Shown: positions 18,821-27,833 of the stretch, one piece after another
Layout: each line of letters begins with the position of its first letter
Position numbering within the stretch: position 1 is the first letter of the stretch
Notes under the pieces: generated by a model
The model's database searches: none
What the model was told of the DNA's origin: nothing
The model's input: only the letters and a program-made list of their open reading frames with translations
Made by a program: the position numbers and the translations under genes
NCBI GenBank assembly: GCA_001913845.2
Contig: MKGP02000082.1
Span: 62,001-126,000, forward strand
Direction: 5' to 3'
Source of the DNA: Limnothrix sp. CACIAM 69d
GTDB taxonomy: Bacteria; Cyanobacteriota; Cyanobacteriia; CACIAM-69d
Length of the DNA stretch: 64,000 nucleotides

Positions 18821-19073
18821 GGTGTTTTCCTGGTGTGAAATTTTGATTTGCAGTTTTGGCGTGAGATTTCGATCTCAACGGCGGGGATGGGCACGACTCT
18901 GAAACCCGTTTCCACCATAGCAACCGACTTGAAGGAGCGATCGGTGGTTCCGGTGGCTCGCTATTCCTCGCCCATTTTTGGCGTTGATTCTCGTTGAGTC
19001 CTGTGTCTATTTCGGTTGTCTATTTCGGTTGCCGATCGATCCCTTAGCTACCTACTGAAGACGATCGAGCCGA

Positions 19074-20150
19074 TCAAGGCGATTCCTTGGACGACACCTC
19101 AATCGGGATGGGAGCCAACTTGGAATGGATCGATCGCAACTTCTGGGCAATCACCGCCCGCTGATTCACCAGGTAGATGCTAACCAAGGTCAGCAATACG
19201 CCCGCCGTTTGTACCGTGCTGAGCACTTCCCCCAAAAACCAATTGCCAAACAGCAGGGCAAACACCGGCGTGAGAAAGGTCAAGGCGCTGAGGCTGGTCA
19301 GGTTGCCCTTGGAGGCGAAAAAGAAAAAGACCCCATAGGACACCGCACTGCCAAAGAGGGTGGAATAGCCGATCGATCCCCAATCGGCCAGGGTCAAACC
19401 TTGCCATTGGTTCACCTCAAAGGCCGCCGACAGCCCAAACAGGGGCATTCCGCCAAAGACCATGTGCCAACCCGTGGCCACCACCGGATCCACATACTGG
19501 CTCATCGGCCGCACCATCACCGTCCCGATCGCCATGGACAGGGCCGCCAACAGCATCCACCAAAAGCCACTGCCCCAGAGGTTATTCAGCAAGGCCGCTA
19601 GCCCCTGCCCGATCGCCCCGAAATCCCAGTCGATCGCCCCGTTTTGCCAGAGCGCTTGCCAGGTCGCGCCGTTCAACAACTGCAAAATCCATTCATCGGG
19701 CAGCCCCACACTGGCAATGCCCACCACCCCCAGCAACAGCCCCAACCAACCGAGGGGCCCGATCTGTTCTCGATAGAGCCAGCGGGCCATCAGGGCCACC
19801 GCCAAGGGCTGTGAGTCAATGGTCACCGAGCCTAACCCGGCTCCCGTGCGGGCCAGCCCTTGGGCCAAAAAGCCTTGGAACAGGGCCCCATCCACCAGGG
19901 CAAAGGCCGCCACCCAGGCCCACCCGACCCAACTGATGGGTTTGAGGCGATCGGTCAGGGCCGCCACCCCCAAAATCAACAGCCCCGCTGGCACCAGCCG
20001 CAACCCGGCCAAGAAAAAGGGTGTGGTGTGCTCAAGGGTGCCCTTCATGGCCACCATGGCTGTGCCCCAAAAGAAAAAGGGCGAAATCAGCAGCAGCCAC
20101 CCCCACCAGGATTGCAGCGATGATTGGGGATTGACGGGTTGGGCGGTCAT
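19074..20150 (-). CDS. DMT-superfamily (EamA) transporter
   Basis: 358 residues from the ATG at 20150; a TTG 12 bases upstream is the alternative. Ten hydrophobic segments in two EamA halves: FFFWGTAMVAMKGTL, then LRLVPAGLLILG, and in the second half MVRPMSQYVDPVVATGWHMVFGGMP and LTFLTPVFALLFGNWFLGE. Such proteins export amino acids or small metabolites, but specificity cannot be read from the sequence. It is divergent from sppA. Two direct copies of TCAATTACTT lie in the 90-base promoter gap. Confidence 0.88.
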   Translation of the reverse strand: MTAQPVNPQSSLQSWWGWLLLISPFFFWGTAMVAMKGTLEHTTPFFLAGLRLVPAGLLILGVAALTDRLKPISWVGWAWVAAFALVDGALFQGFLAQGLARTGAGLGSVTIDSQPLAVALMARWLYREQIGPLGWLGLLLGVVGIASVGLPDEWILQLLNGATWQALWQNGAIDWDFGAIGQGLAALLNNLWGSGFWWMLLAALSMAIGTVMVRPMSQYVDPVVATGWHMVFGGMPLFGLSAAFEVNQWQGLTLADWGSIGYSTLFGSAVSYGVFFFFASKGNLTSLSALTFLTPVFALLFGNWFLGEVLSTVQTAGVLLTLVSIYLVNQRAVIAQKLRSIHSKLAPIPIEVSSKESP

Positions 20151-20243
20151 GGTTGGGATCAATTACTTGATCAATTACTTTAAGAAATATTAACCAAACC
20201 CTAGAATTGTATCCACTCCTTTGGTGTCGAGACGGCAATTCCC

Positions 20244-21086
20244 ATGTGGCCTTTCAAGCCCAATACTCGTAAACAACTCGCGCGCATTGAAATCTCCGGG
20301 GCGATCGCCGGGGGCACTCGTCAACGGGTGCTGAAAGCCCTGAAAGTGGTGAAAGAGCGCAAATATCCCGGTTTGCTGCTGCGGATCGATAGCCCTGGCG
20401 GTACGGTGGGAGATTCCCAGGAAATCTACAGCGCCCTGAAGGAATTGGGCGAAACCACCAAAATTGTGGCCAGTTTTGGCAATATTTCCGCATCCGGTGG
20501 GGTCTATATCGGCATGGGGGCGCACCAGATTGTGGCGAACCCCGGCACAATCACCGGCAGCATCGGCGTAATTATCCGAGGCAACAATATTGAATCCTTG
20601 CTGGACAAGGTGGGCGTTTCCTTCAAGGTGATTAAATCCGGGCCCTATAAGGACATCCTGGCGTTCGATCGCCCCATGAGCGACGAAGAACGCCAAATCC
20701 TGCAATCCCTGATTGACAGCAGCTATCACCAGTTTGTGCAGACCGTGGCCCAAGCACGGAACCTGTCGCCGGAAACGGTGCGCAGCTTTGCCGATGGGCG
20801 AATTTTTACCGGAGAGCAGGCGAAGGAATTGGGCTTAATCGATCGCCTGGGCACGGAAGAGGATGCCCGCCGCTGGTTGGCGGACTTGACCAAGCTGGAT
20901 CCAGAGAAGGTGGTGGTGCAGACGATCGAGGAGCGCAAACCCCCCTTAGCCCGGTTGCTGAATTCCGATGGCCGGGCCCAGGGGTCGATCGGCCCTTGGA
21001 CGGGGCCGCAGGTCGATCGGGCCCTCAGCGTCCTGGACTTTGAGCTGGCCACGAGCGGTGTTCCCCTCTGGCTGTACCGTCCTTAG
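20244..21086 (+). CDS. sppA: Signal peptide peptidase SppA, short form
   Basis: 280 residues, the compact bacterial form of about 280-330 residues rather than the double-length E. coli type. It has the serine/lysine dyad: Ser84 in NISASGGVYIG and Lys136 in SGPYKDILAF, plus the RIDSPGGTVGDSQEI loop at 47-61 and the NPGTITGSIGVI segment. There is no clear N-terminal transmembrane segment, so it may be soluble or peripheral. Known role: degradation of cleaved signal peptides. In cyanobacteria SppA has been linked to turnover of light-harvesting proteins. It is divergent from the EamA exporter. Confidence 0.92.
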   Translation: MWPFKPNTRKQLARIEISGAIAGGTRQRVLKALKVVKERKYPGLLLRIDSPGGTVGDSQEIYSALKELGETTKIVASFGNISASGGVYIGMGAHQIVANPGTITGSIGVIIRGNNIESLLDKVGVSFKVIKSGPYKDILAFDRPMSDEERQILQSLIDSSYHQFVQTVAQARNLSPETVRSFADGRIFTGEQAKELGLIDRLGTEEDARRWLADLTKLDPEKVVVQTIEERKPPLARLLNSDGRAQGSIGPWTGPQVDRALSVLDFELATSGVPLWLYRP

Positions 21087-21146
21087 ACGCACGGCATCGT
21101 GGACGCACAATCGCGCATCCTCCATGCCAAATCGTAATCCGGGCAT

Positions 21147-21166
21147 GGGCGCACGGCGGTGCGCCC
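21147..21166. terminator. Perfect hairpin between convergent sppA and dxr
   Basis: An 8-bp perfect stem GGGCGCAC / GTGCGCCC with tetraloop GGCG. There is no T-run, but its position between two convergent stops suggests a shared 3' hairpin. Confidence 0.45.
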
Positions 21167-21214
21167 TCCGGTTACGCCCCAATCACGCCCCAAGTAATTA
21201 CCGAAAAAATCGGG

Positions 21215-22402
21215 TTAGGCAATCGCCGCCGTTTGCAAATCCAATACCGTTTGGCGTGCCCAGCGATCGGCCTCCAGGATGTCTTCCAGAGTCGGCTGGG
21301 TTCGATTGTCCGCCCGGTGGCGATCGCAGGCCTTTTCAATCAGTTTCGGAATATCCAGGAAATGCACCTTTTCCTCCAGGAACAGGGCCACCGCCTGCTC
21401 ATTGGCCGCATTCAACACCGCTGGCATCGAGCCGCCGGCCCGACCCGCCGCATAGGCCAAATCCATGCAGGGATATTTCGCGCGATCGGGCGCACGGAAC
21501 GTTAAATCGCCCGCCTTCACCAAATCCAACGTCTCCCAATTCGTATAAATCCGCTCCGGGTAGGACAAGGCATAGAGCAACGGCAGCCGCATATCCGGCC
21601 AACCCAACTGAGCCAACACCGATGTATCTTGCAGCTCAATCAGCGAGTGAATAATGCTTTGGGGATGAATCACGATATCGATGCCGTCATAGTCCATCCC
21701 AAACAGGAAGTGAGCCTCAATCACCTCCAAACCCTTGTTCATCAGGGTGGCTGAATCCACCGTGATCTTGCGGCCCATCGACCAGTTGGGATGCTTCAGC
21801 GCATCGGCCACCGTCACTTGAGCCAGCCGTTCCACCGGCCAATCCCGGAAGGCCCCACCCGAAGCCGTCAGCAAAATGCGACGAAGGCCCCCCTGAGGCA
21901 CGCCTTGCAGGCATTGGAAAATGGCGGAATGCTCGGAATCGGCCGGCAACAACTTCACCCCGTGCTTTTGCACCAGGGGCAATACCACCGGGCCACCCGC
22001 GATCAGGGTTTCCTTATTCGCTAGGGCGATATCTTTCCCCGCTTCGATCGCCGCGATCGTGGGCAACAACCCGGCGCAGCCCACAATCCCCGTGACCACC
22101 ACCTCCGAATCCCCGTAGCCTGCCACCTCCACGATGCCCGCTTCCCCGGTCACCAGTTGGGGTTGGGGATCTAAATCTGCGATCGCCCCTTGCAGTTCCG
22201 CCAGCTTGCTCCCATCCCGCAACGCCACAATTTCGGGCCGAAACTGTCGCACCTGTTCCGCCAACAGGGTCACATTGCTGCCCGCCGCCAGACCCACCAC
22301 CCGGAATCGATCGGGGTATTGGGACACAATATCCAGGGTTTGGGTGCCAATCGAGCCGGTGGAACCCAGAAGAGTAATTGCTTTCACGGTTTCTAAACCC
22401 AT
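21215..22402 (-). CDS. dxr: 1-deoxy-D-xylulose 5-phosphate reductoisomerase
   Basis: About 395 residues. NADPH-binding [16 protein letters not shown] lies at the N-terminus. Metal/substrate motifs include [39 protein letters not shown] and the long [21 protein letters not shown]. It converts DXP to MEP, the first committed step of the non-mevalonate isoprenoid pathway, and so feeds carotenoid, phytol and quinone synthesis. The start is ambiguous. Three 15-base units in a row each begin with ATG (22432, 22417, 22402), and a GTG at 22387 would give the usual family N-terminus. I show the ATG at 22402. Confidence 0.95.
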   Translation of the reverse strand: MGLETVKAITLLGSTGSIGTQTLDIVSQYPDRFRVVGLAAGSNVTLLAEQVRQFRPEIVALRDGSKLAELQGAIADLDPQPQLVTGEAGIVEVAGYGDSEVVVTGIVGCAGLLPTIAAIEAGKDIALANKETLIAGGPVVLPLVQKHGVKLLPADSEHSAIFQCLQGVPQGGLRRILLTASGGAFRDWPVERLAQVTVADALKHPNWSMGRKITVDSATLMNKGLEVIEAHFLFGMDYDGIDIVIHPQSIIHSLIELQDTSVLAQLGWPDMRLPLLYALSYPERIYTNWETLDLVKAGDLTFRAPDRAKYPCMDLAYAAGRAGGSMPAVLNAANEQAVALFLEEKVHFLDIPKLIEKACDRHRADNRTQPTLEDILEADRWARQTVLDLQTAAIA

Positions 22403-22788
22403 TTCTTTGAAACTCATTGCTTTGAAACTCATTGATTTTGGAATGGCCCGTTGCGGTGGATGGCTATTATTTTGAAGGGCTGCGGGTGGGGTACTGTAGG
22501 GGCTGCTGTGGCGTTGAGCCAATTCCTCCCAATATTAGGATGGTGTGCGCCAGGGGCGATCGTTCCTGTTCTCACGCCCGATATCTGTCAAAAAGGGGGG
22601 ATCGATCGCCGAATTCAGACCTTTGCGATTCATCCTCAACGGCGCGAGAGGCTCGGCAATATGCCACGCTTGAGGGGCAAGCCCAACCCGTGACCTCGAT
22701 GCTGGGCCTTACGGTTTTGGGTCATTGCCCGCCTTGTTAACGCTCGCTGTTCCAAACTCCGCATCTTCACAATTCTGCCCTTGTTGCC
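22403..22788. other. Divergent spacer between dxr and the DUF3611 gene
   Basis: It contains the upstream ATG repeats of dxr (two 15-base units). Otherwise I see no gene or strong structure. Confidence 0.4.
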
Positions 22789-23388
22789 ATGTTGAGCCGT
22801 CCCGATTCCAACCCCACGCCCCCACCCCCGCCATCAAGGGGGCCGCGGCCATCCCTCCAGCGCATTGCTGCCACCCTGCAACTGGGCGGTTGGATTGGGT
22901 TTTGGGTGCAATTAGCCCTTGGGTTAGCCGCCATTTTGTTGTTGCTGATTGCCGTGCCGGGGCTGGCGGGCCAAGGGGCTGCCCAAGGAGTCAGCATTGG
23001 CATTTTTTGGGCTACCTGTGGCGTGATTGTGGCGGCCTTCAATACGGTTTTATCCTTTCGATATACCCGAATTGCCAAGGGATTAATTCATAAAACCAAC
23101 GAACCGCAACCCCGCAAAACCGAAACCATTCAATTGTTAAGAATGGGCGTTTATGCGGGCATGATTGGAGTGGTTTTAACCCTGATTGGCTCCGGTGTGG
23201 CGGTCTATGTTTTGGTCTCGAAAGCGGTCTCTCAACCGGCCGGGGTGGCCATTACCGATCCCACTAAAATTGTGCGGCCGTTGGATGTGTTTGTGGTGGT
23301 GGCTAATTTGGCGGGAATTTCTGCCAACTTCATGGGCATGGTGATTTCCCTGTGGCTCTATGACCGAATTGAGCGCCCTTCCAGTTAA
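22789..23388 (+). CDS. DUF3611 family membrane protein
   Basis: 199 residues. A Pro-rich N-terminus (PTPPPPPSRGPRPSLQRIAATLQLGGW) is followed by four membrane spans: about 40-62, 70-88, 120-145 and 172-192. Between them lies the conserved polar stretch FRYTRIAKGL. This matches DUF3611, a family shared by cyanobacteria and chloroplasts whose function is not settled. It is followed 56 bases later by a 42-codon membrane-peptide frame on the same strand, possibly co-transcribed. Confidence 0.82.
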   Translation: MLSRPDSNPTPPPPPSRGPRPSLQRIAATLQLGGWIGFWVQLALGLAAILLLLIAVPGLAGQGAAQGVSIGIFWATCGVIVAAFNTVLSFRYTRIAKGLIHKTNEPQPRKTETIQLLRMGVYAGMIGVVLTLIGSGVAVYVLVSKAVSQPAGVAITDPTKIVRPLDVFVVVANLAGISANFMGMVISLWLYDRIERPSS

Positions 23389-23444
23389 AAAATTGATGCA
23401 TCGAGTGGACGAACAAGATCACTAATTTTGTTGAGCAGATTTTT

Positions 23445-23573
23445 ATGGAAAGTGGCATGAATTTGGATTGGTTTTTGGGTGCTTTAGCCGGTGGAATTGT
23501 TTTGGGTGGCCTTTGGATGTTGGCCAGTGGAATGAAGGCAATGAATGATGAGCAAAATAAAAAACCCAAATGA
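23445..23573 (+). CDS. Putative 42-residue single-span membrane protein
   Basis: ATG at 23445 and TGA at 23571. It encodes MESGMNLDWF, a Gly/Leu-rich hydrophobic stretch (about residues 11-28) with a GALAGG motif, and a charged tail ending NDEQNKKPK. The layout of short polar N-terminus, one span and Lys-rich cytoplasmic tail is typical of real small membrane proteins. It lies just after the DUF3611 gene on the same strand. The ribosome site is weak (TTGAGCAG). The family is unknown and the call is tentative. Confidence 0.45.
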   Translation: MESGMNLDWFLGALAGGIVLGGLWMLASGMKAMNDEQNKKPK

Positions 23574-23716
23574 TCTAACAAATGCCTGAAAAGTAGCTTG
23601 AAAAATGCCTGAAAAGTAGCTTGTAGTGCTTGCCAATTACTAAGCGCGAAGGGGGACAAGGGGCTTAAGCCCCTTGTCTTCGTCGATCAAGAAAACTCAC
23701 GAGGCAGCCATTTTGA
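23574..23716. repeat. Degenerate relative of the 131-bp miniature element
   Basis: Two direct copies of TGCCTGAAAAGTAGCTTG (from about 23583 and 23608) resemble the element's TIR-side sequence. They are followed by the palindrome ACAAGGGGCTTAAGCCCCTTGT (23656-23677) and CTTCGTCGATC, as inside the element. The right terminal repeat is not found, so it is at best a decayed copy. Confidence 0.5.
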
Positions 23717-23860
23717 TTGATCAGGTATCCTTTCGGTGATCCAAGGAATTGGCCACAGAGAATCATCAAGGACGATCGCCCAAAAAGTGATTCAGGAAAG
23801 TCATCAACTCAAGCAATCAATCTCAGTAAAATTAACACTGGCAATCGACAACCCAAAACC

Positions 23861-25273
23861 ATGAGCACCGCTGACAACTTTCGGATTGAGAAGGACTCGA
23901 TGGGGGAACGACAAATCCCCGATACGGTCTATTACGGGATTCAAACTTGCCGGGCGATCGAGAATTTTCCCATTAGTGGCCTTAAACCACTGTCCACCTA
24001 TGTCGATGCCTGTTTGCTGATCAAAAAAGCCACCGCGATCGCCAATGCAGAATTGGGCTGTATTTCGGAAGAATTAGGCCAAGCGATCGTGCAGGCAGCC
24101 GATGAAATTTTGCAAGGTCAATTGCGCGATCAATTTGTGGTGGATGTTTACCAAGCGGGGGCCGGCACTTCCCATCACATGAATGTGAATGAAGTGTTGG
24201 CCAATCGGGCTTTGGAGCTATTGGGCGATCGCAAGGGAAATTATGGCCGTGTCAGTCCCAATGATCACGTGAATTATGGGCAATCCACCAATGATGTGAT
24301 TCCGACGGCCATTCGGATTGGAGGGTTGTTGGCGCTCGATCGCACCCTGTTTCCAGCCCTCAAAAAGGCGATCGCCGCCATGGAAGCCAAGGCGATCGCT
24401 TTCCAAGAAATTGTTAAATCGGGCCGTACCCATTTGCAGGACGCGGTGCCCGTGCGGTTGGGCGAAAGCTTCCGGGCTTGGGCTTATATTTTGCGCGATC
24501 ACGAGCGGCGAGTTGCCACGGCGGCGGAAGATTTGCGCGTCTTGGGATTGGGCGGCAGCGCTGCGGGCACGGGGATGAACACCCATCCGCAATATCGCTT
24601 CCGAGTCGCTGAATTACTCTCAGACTTGATTGGGCAACCGTTGCGATCGGCTCCCCATTTGATGGCGGCCATGCAGAGTATGGCTCCTTTTGTGAATGTG
24701 TCCGGTTCGATTCGGAATTTGGCTCAGGATTTGGCCAAAATTTCCCATGATTTGCGCTTGATGGATTCGGGGCCCAAAACCGGTTTTAAGGAAATTCAAT
24801 TGCCGCCCGTGCAGCCAGGATCTTCAATCATGCCGGGTAAATATAATCCGGTGATGGCGGAGATGACTTCCATGGTTTGTTTCCAAGTGATGGGCTATGA
24901 CCAGGCGATCGCCCTGGCAGCCCAAGCGGGGCAACTGGAATTGAATGTGATGATGCCGTTGATTGCCTACAATTTGATTCAAAGCATTGAGATTTTGGGC
25001 AACACGATCGCTGCTTTAAGTGATCGCTGTTTAGTGGGCATTGAAGCCAATCCCGATCGCTGTTTGCATTATGCCGAAGGGAGTTTGGCCCTGGTGACGG
25101 CGCTGAATACGCACATTGGCTATTTGAATGCCGCCGCGATCGCCAAAGAATCCCTAGAAACGGGCAAGTCTCTGCGCCAATTGGTTTTGGAAAAAGGGCT
25201 AATGGATGAGGCCCAGTTGGCGCAAGTGTTGGATTTGGAAACCATGAGCCAAATGCCGAATCCAATGGCCTAG
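23861..25273 (+). CDS. aspA: Aspartate ammonia-lyase
   Basis: 470 residues from ATG 23861, which matches the family start (FRIEKDSMGERQIPDTVYYG). It belongs to the fumarase/aspartase superfamily: GAGTSHHMNVNEVLANRA, SPNDHVNYGQSTNDVIPTA, SGRTHLQDAVPVRLG and the flexible signature loop PGSSIMPGKYNPV. It forms the reversible link between L-aspartate and fumarate plus ammonia, as a tetramer in the cytosol. Aspartase and class II fumarase are close, but the GxTxxD-like substrate region and the C-terminus (LVLEKGLMDEAQLAQVLD) favour aspartase. It stands alone. Confidence 0.88.
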   Translation: MSTADNFRIEKDSMGERQIPDTVYYGIQTCRAIENFPISGLKPLSTYVDACLLIKKATAIANAELGCISEELGQAIVQAADEILQGQLRDQFVVDVYQAGAGTSHHMNVNEVLANRALELLGDRKGNYGRVSPNDHVNYGQSTNDVIPTAIRIGGLLALDRTLFPALKKAIAAMEAKAIAFQEIVKSGRTHLQDAVPVRLGESFRAWAYILRDHERRVATAAEDLRVLGLGGSAAGTGMNTHPQYRFRVAELLSDLIGQPLRSAPHLMAAMQSMAPFVNVSGSIRNLAQDLAKISHDLRLMDSGPKTGFKEIQLPPVQPGSSIMPGKYNPVMAEMTSMVCFQVMGYDQAIALAAQAGQLELNVMMPLIAYNLIQSIEILGNTIAALSDRCLVGIEANPDRCLHYAEGSLALVTALNTHIGYLNAAAIAKESLETGKSLRQLVLEKGLMDEAQLAQVLDLETMSQMPNPMA

Positions 25274-25486
25274 GGTTTGAACGGCTCGATCGCCCAAAAT
25301 GAGCTTTGGGTAGCGCAGTTTGCAGCCCAGTTCTGAGCGAAGTTGCTGATGGTGTGATCGAGCCGTTTGGATGATTATCAAGGCTGATTTTCCTCGATCT
25401 TGATTGACAAATTCCGGTGATCAACTTCGGCGATCAATATAGGTCTTGAGTCATACTGCTAGTTTCTAAAATTAGGTAGATTAACT

Positions 25487-26563
25487 GTGGATCCAAAGGC
25501 GATCGAGATTTACTTTCCCTGCCGACAATTCACAAAACCGACCGGCGGCGTACAGATGATCTATCGCCAGGTGGATCTGTTGAATCAGTCGGGATTTTCC
25601 GCAGCGGTTTTGCATAGGGAAGCGGAATTTCGTTGTCAGTGGTTTCCCAATGAAACACGCATCCTCGGTGGAATTCTGACCATTGATCCTGATCGCAGCA
25701 TTGTGGTTGTGCCCGAGGTCTATGAACAAGCGGAATATGCCAAGCTGCCCAAAGATATTCCCTTTGTGATTTTTAATCAAAATGTCTATTACACATTTGA
25801 TAAATTCTCAGTGAATTTTGAAGAAGAATATTTGCCCTATGCTGATCCGAATTTATTAGGCGTGATTGTTGTTTCTGAGGACAGCAAAAACTATATTCAT
25901 ACAGCTTTTCCGAAAGTTAAGGTTCACCGGGTTCGGTGTAGTGTTGATCCAGAGTTGTTTTATTTTCCTGAACGAAAGAGCAATCAAATTTGCTTCCTGG
26001 CGCGTAAAAATTTCATGGATGTTCAGCAGGTTTGCCAAATCTTGCGTCACCGCGATCGACTCCAGGGATTTCAATTGGTGCGAGTGTTGGATTTGCCCCA
26101 GACAAAATTAGCCGAAATGATGCGCAATTCGGCAATTTTTATGAGTTTTGGTGATCCCGAGGGGTTTGGCTTACCGGCGGCGGAAGCGATGGCGGCGGGC
26201 TGTCTGACGGTGGGTTACCACGGTCGCGGTGGGCGGGAATTTTTTAAGCCGGAGTTTTCTTACCCGATCGAGCGGGGCGATATTTTAGGATTTGTCCAGG
26301 CGGTTGAACAGGCGATCGATGATTGGGTTAATCGTCCTGAGGCCACGATCGCCAAGGTCAAACAAGCATCGACCTATATTCGCAACACCTATTCTTTGGC
26401 TAATCAAACTAATGACGTGGTGGCAGCTTGGTCAGCCATCCTAGAACGTTTTCCGGGGCAATCTTTACCCAAGGCCCATCATTTCAGCCAATCAACCCAG
26501 GATTCAAATCAATCAACCTATGATTTAAATCAGTCGATTGCTCCGCCCTCGATTATTTTCTAG
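25487..26563 (+). CDS. Glycosyltransferase, GT-B fold (GT4/GT1-like)
   Basis: 358 residues from a GTG at 25487. An N-terminal Rossmann-like half begins IEIYFPCRQFTKPTGGVQMIYRQ, with the Gly-Gly loop of acceptor-side domains. The C-terminal half has the donor-binding pattern FGDPEGFGLPAAEAMAAGC (an E-x7-E-like motif) and an Arg/Gly-rich loop. The last 35 residues are a Ser/Gln/Asn-rich tail without apparent fold. The acceptor and sugar are unknown. Codon and base composition are lower in GC than the neighbours in the first half (25.6-26.0 kb), a hint of different origin. Confidence 0.75.
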   Translation: MDPKAIEIYFPCRQFTKPTGGVQMIYRQVDLLNQSGFSAAVLHREAEFRCQWFPNETRILGGILTIDPDRSIVVVPEVYEQAEYAKLPKDIPFVIFNQNVYYTFDKFSVNFEEEYLPYADPNLLGVIVVSEDSKNYIHTAFPKVKVHRVRCSVDPELFYFPERKSNQICFLARKNFMDVQQVCQILRHRDRLQGFQLVRVLDLPQTKLAEMMRNSAIFMSFGDPEGFGLPAAEAMAAGCLTVGYHGRGGREFFKPEFSYPIERGDILGFVQAVEQAIDDWVNRPEATIAKVKQASTYIRNTYSLANQTNDVVAAWSAILERFPGQSLPKAHHFSQSTQDSNQSTYDLNQSIAPPSIIF

Positions 26564-26642
26564 CCCCATTTCGACTCTGAATTTCAATCATTTCGATCCC
26601 TCATTTCGACCATTGCCCCTCAAAACACCAGGAGAAACGCCG

Positions 26643-27611
26643 ATGATTCCCGTTAGCTTGCTCAGTGCCACTAGCTATGATTTGGATCTGTTGCGCGAAA
26701 AAGTTGTGGCCCTGTTGGAACCCTTGGGCGGGATGGCGGCCTTTGTGCAGCCGGGCGATCGGGTGCTGTTGAAACCCAACCTCCTGACCGGATCGCGACC
26801 CGCCAAAGAATGCACGACTCGCCCCGAGCTGGTGCAGGTGGTGGCGGAGTTGGTGTTGGCGGCCGGTGGAAAACCTTTTTTGGGCGACAGTCCCGCCTTT
26901 GGCAGCGCGGCCGGCGTGGCCAAGGCCAACGGTTTGGCCCCGATCGCCCAAGGTTTGAATATCCCGATCGTGGAATTTCGGGGCCAGCGCTACGACGGCC
27001 TCAGCGGCGAATTTGGTCACCTGCGCCTGAGCAAGGAAGCGATGGAGGCAGATGTGGTGATTAATTTGCCCAAGGTGAAATCCCACTGCCAATTGACGAT
27101 TACGCTGGGGGTGAAGAATTTGTTTGGCTGTGTGCCGGGCAAGCTGAAGGCCTGGTGGCACTTGGACGCGGGGAAGGACGTGGCTCGGTTTGGGCGCATG
27201 TTGGTGGAAACGGCACAGATGATCGACCCCGACTTGACGATCGTGGATGGAATCATTGGCCACGAGGGCGACGGCCCCAGCAACGGTGAGCCGCGCCTGT
27301 TGGGGGTGTTGGGCGCATCGGCCAATGTATTTGCCCTCGATCGGGCTTTGGCGGACATTTTGCAGGTGGATCCGGCCACTGTGCCCACCTTGGCGGCGGC
27401 GGAAGCCTTGGGCGTTTGTCCGGCCCCGGAACAGGTGATCTATCCCTTGCGGCGGCCGGCGGATCTGGCGATTGAAGATTGGCGCTTATCCAGCTTCCTG
27501 ATGCCGATCGATTTTGGGTTGCCTCGGGTGATTCGTTCCACCTTCAAGCACCTTTACATCAAGTTGTTTAAGGAACGCTTCGCCCCGGCGGAAACTTCGG
27601 TGCGATCCTAA
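26643..27611 (+). CDS. DUF362 domain protein
   Basis: 322 residues from the ATG at 26643, with CAGGAGAAA as ribosome site 8 bases before. The DUF362 core is clear: VLLKPNLLTG, then TTRPELVQVVAELV, GGKPFLGDSPAFGS and VINLPKVKSHCQLTITLGVKNLFGCVPG. It has no ferredoxin-like 4Fe-4S tail, unlike the longer members. DUF362 proteins are widespread and often sit near metal or cofactor genes, but the reaction is unknown. The short gap to the upstream glycosyltransferase (79 bases, same strand) allows co-transcription. Confidence 0.82.
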   Translation: MIPVSLLSATSYDLDLLREKVVALLEPLGGMAAFVQPGDRVLLKPNLLTGSRPAKECTTRPELVQVVAELVLAAGGKPFLGDSPAFGSAAGVAKANGLAPIAQGLNIPIVEFRGQRYDGLSGEFGHLRLSKEAMEADVVINLPKVKSHCQLTITLGVKNLFGCVPGKLKAWWHLDAGKDVARFGRMLVETAQMIDPDLTIVDGIIGHEGDGPSNGEPRLLGVLGASANVFALDRALADILQVDPATVPTLAAAEALGVCPAPEQVIYPLRRPADLAIEDWRLSSFLMPIDFGLPRVIRSTFKHLYIKLFKERFAPAETSVRS

Positions 27612-27690
27612 GCTGTTCCTAGTAACGTGGCTGCCTTAATTTGCTGGATTAAATTACATGGCTGTTACTGTCTACCTAATCCTTAAGCAG

Positions 27691-27710
27691 CAAGATGCTC
27701 AAGCCCCTTG
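27691..27710. repeat. Variant solo copy of the element palindrome
   Basis: CAAGATGCTCAAGCCCCTTG is the reverse complement of the variant core found in the element copies at 37510 and 62710. No terminal repeats are seen around it. Confidence 0.55.
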
Positions 27711-27833
27711 TTACCATGACTGGCTCCGCAACTTTGACCCAATCTATTAAGCCTGTCATGCTGATAGCCGTTCCTTAACGCCGCTAGTTTTTGGTTATTT
27801 TCCGGTTGTTTTCTGGTTTTTTCCAGTTGTTGC

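Noticed and set aside
22451..22693. 80-codon plus-strand frame before the DUF3611 gene
   Set aside because: Starts inside the dxr upstream region, mixed composition, no family resemblance or ribosome site.
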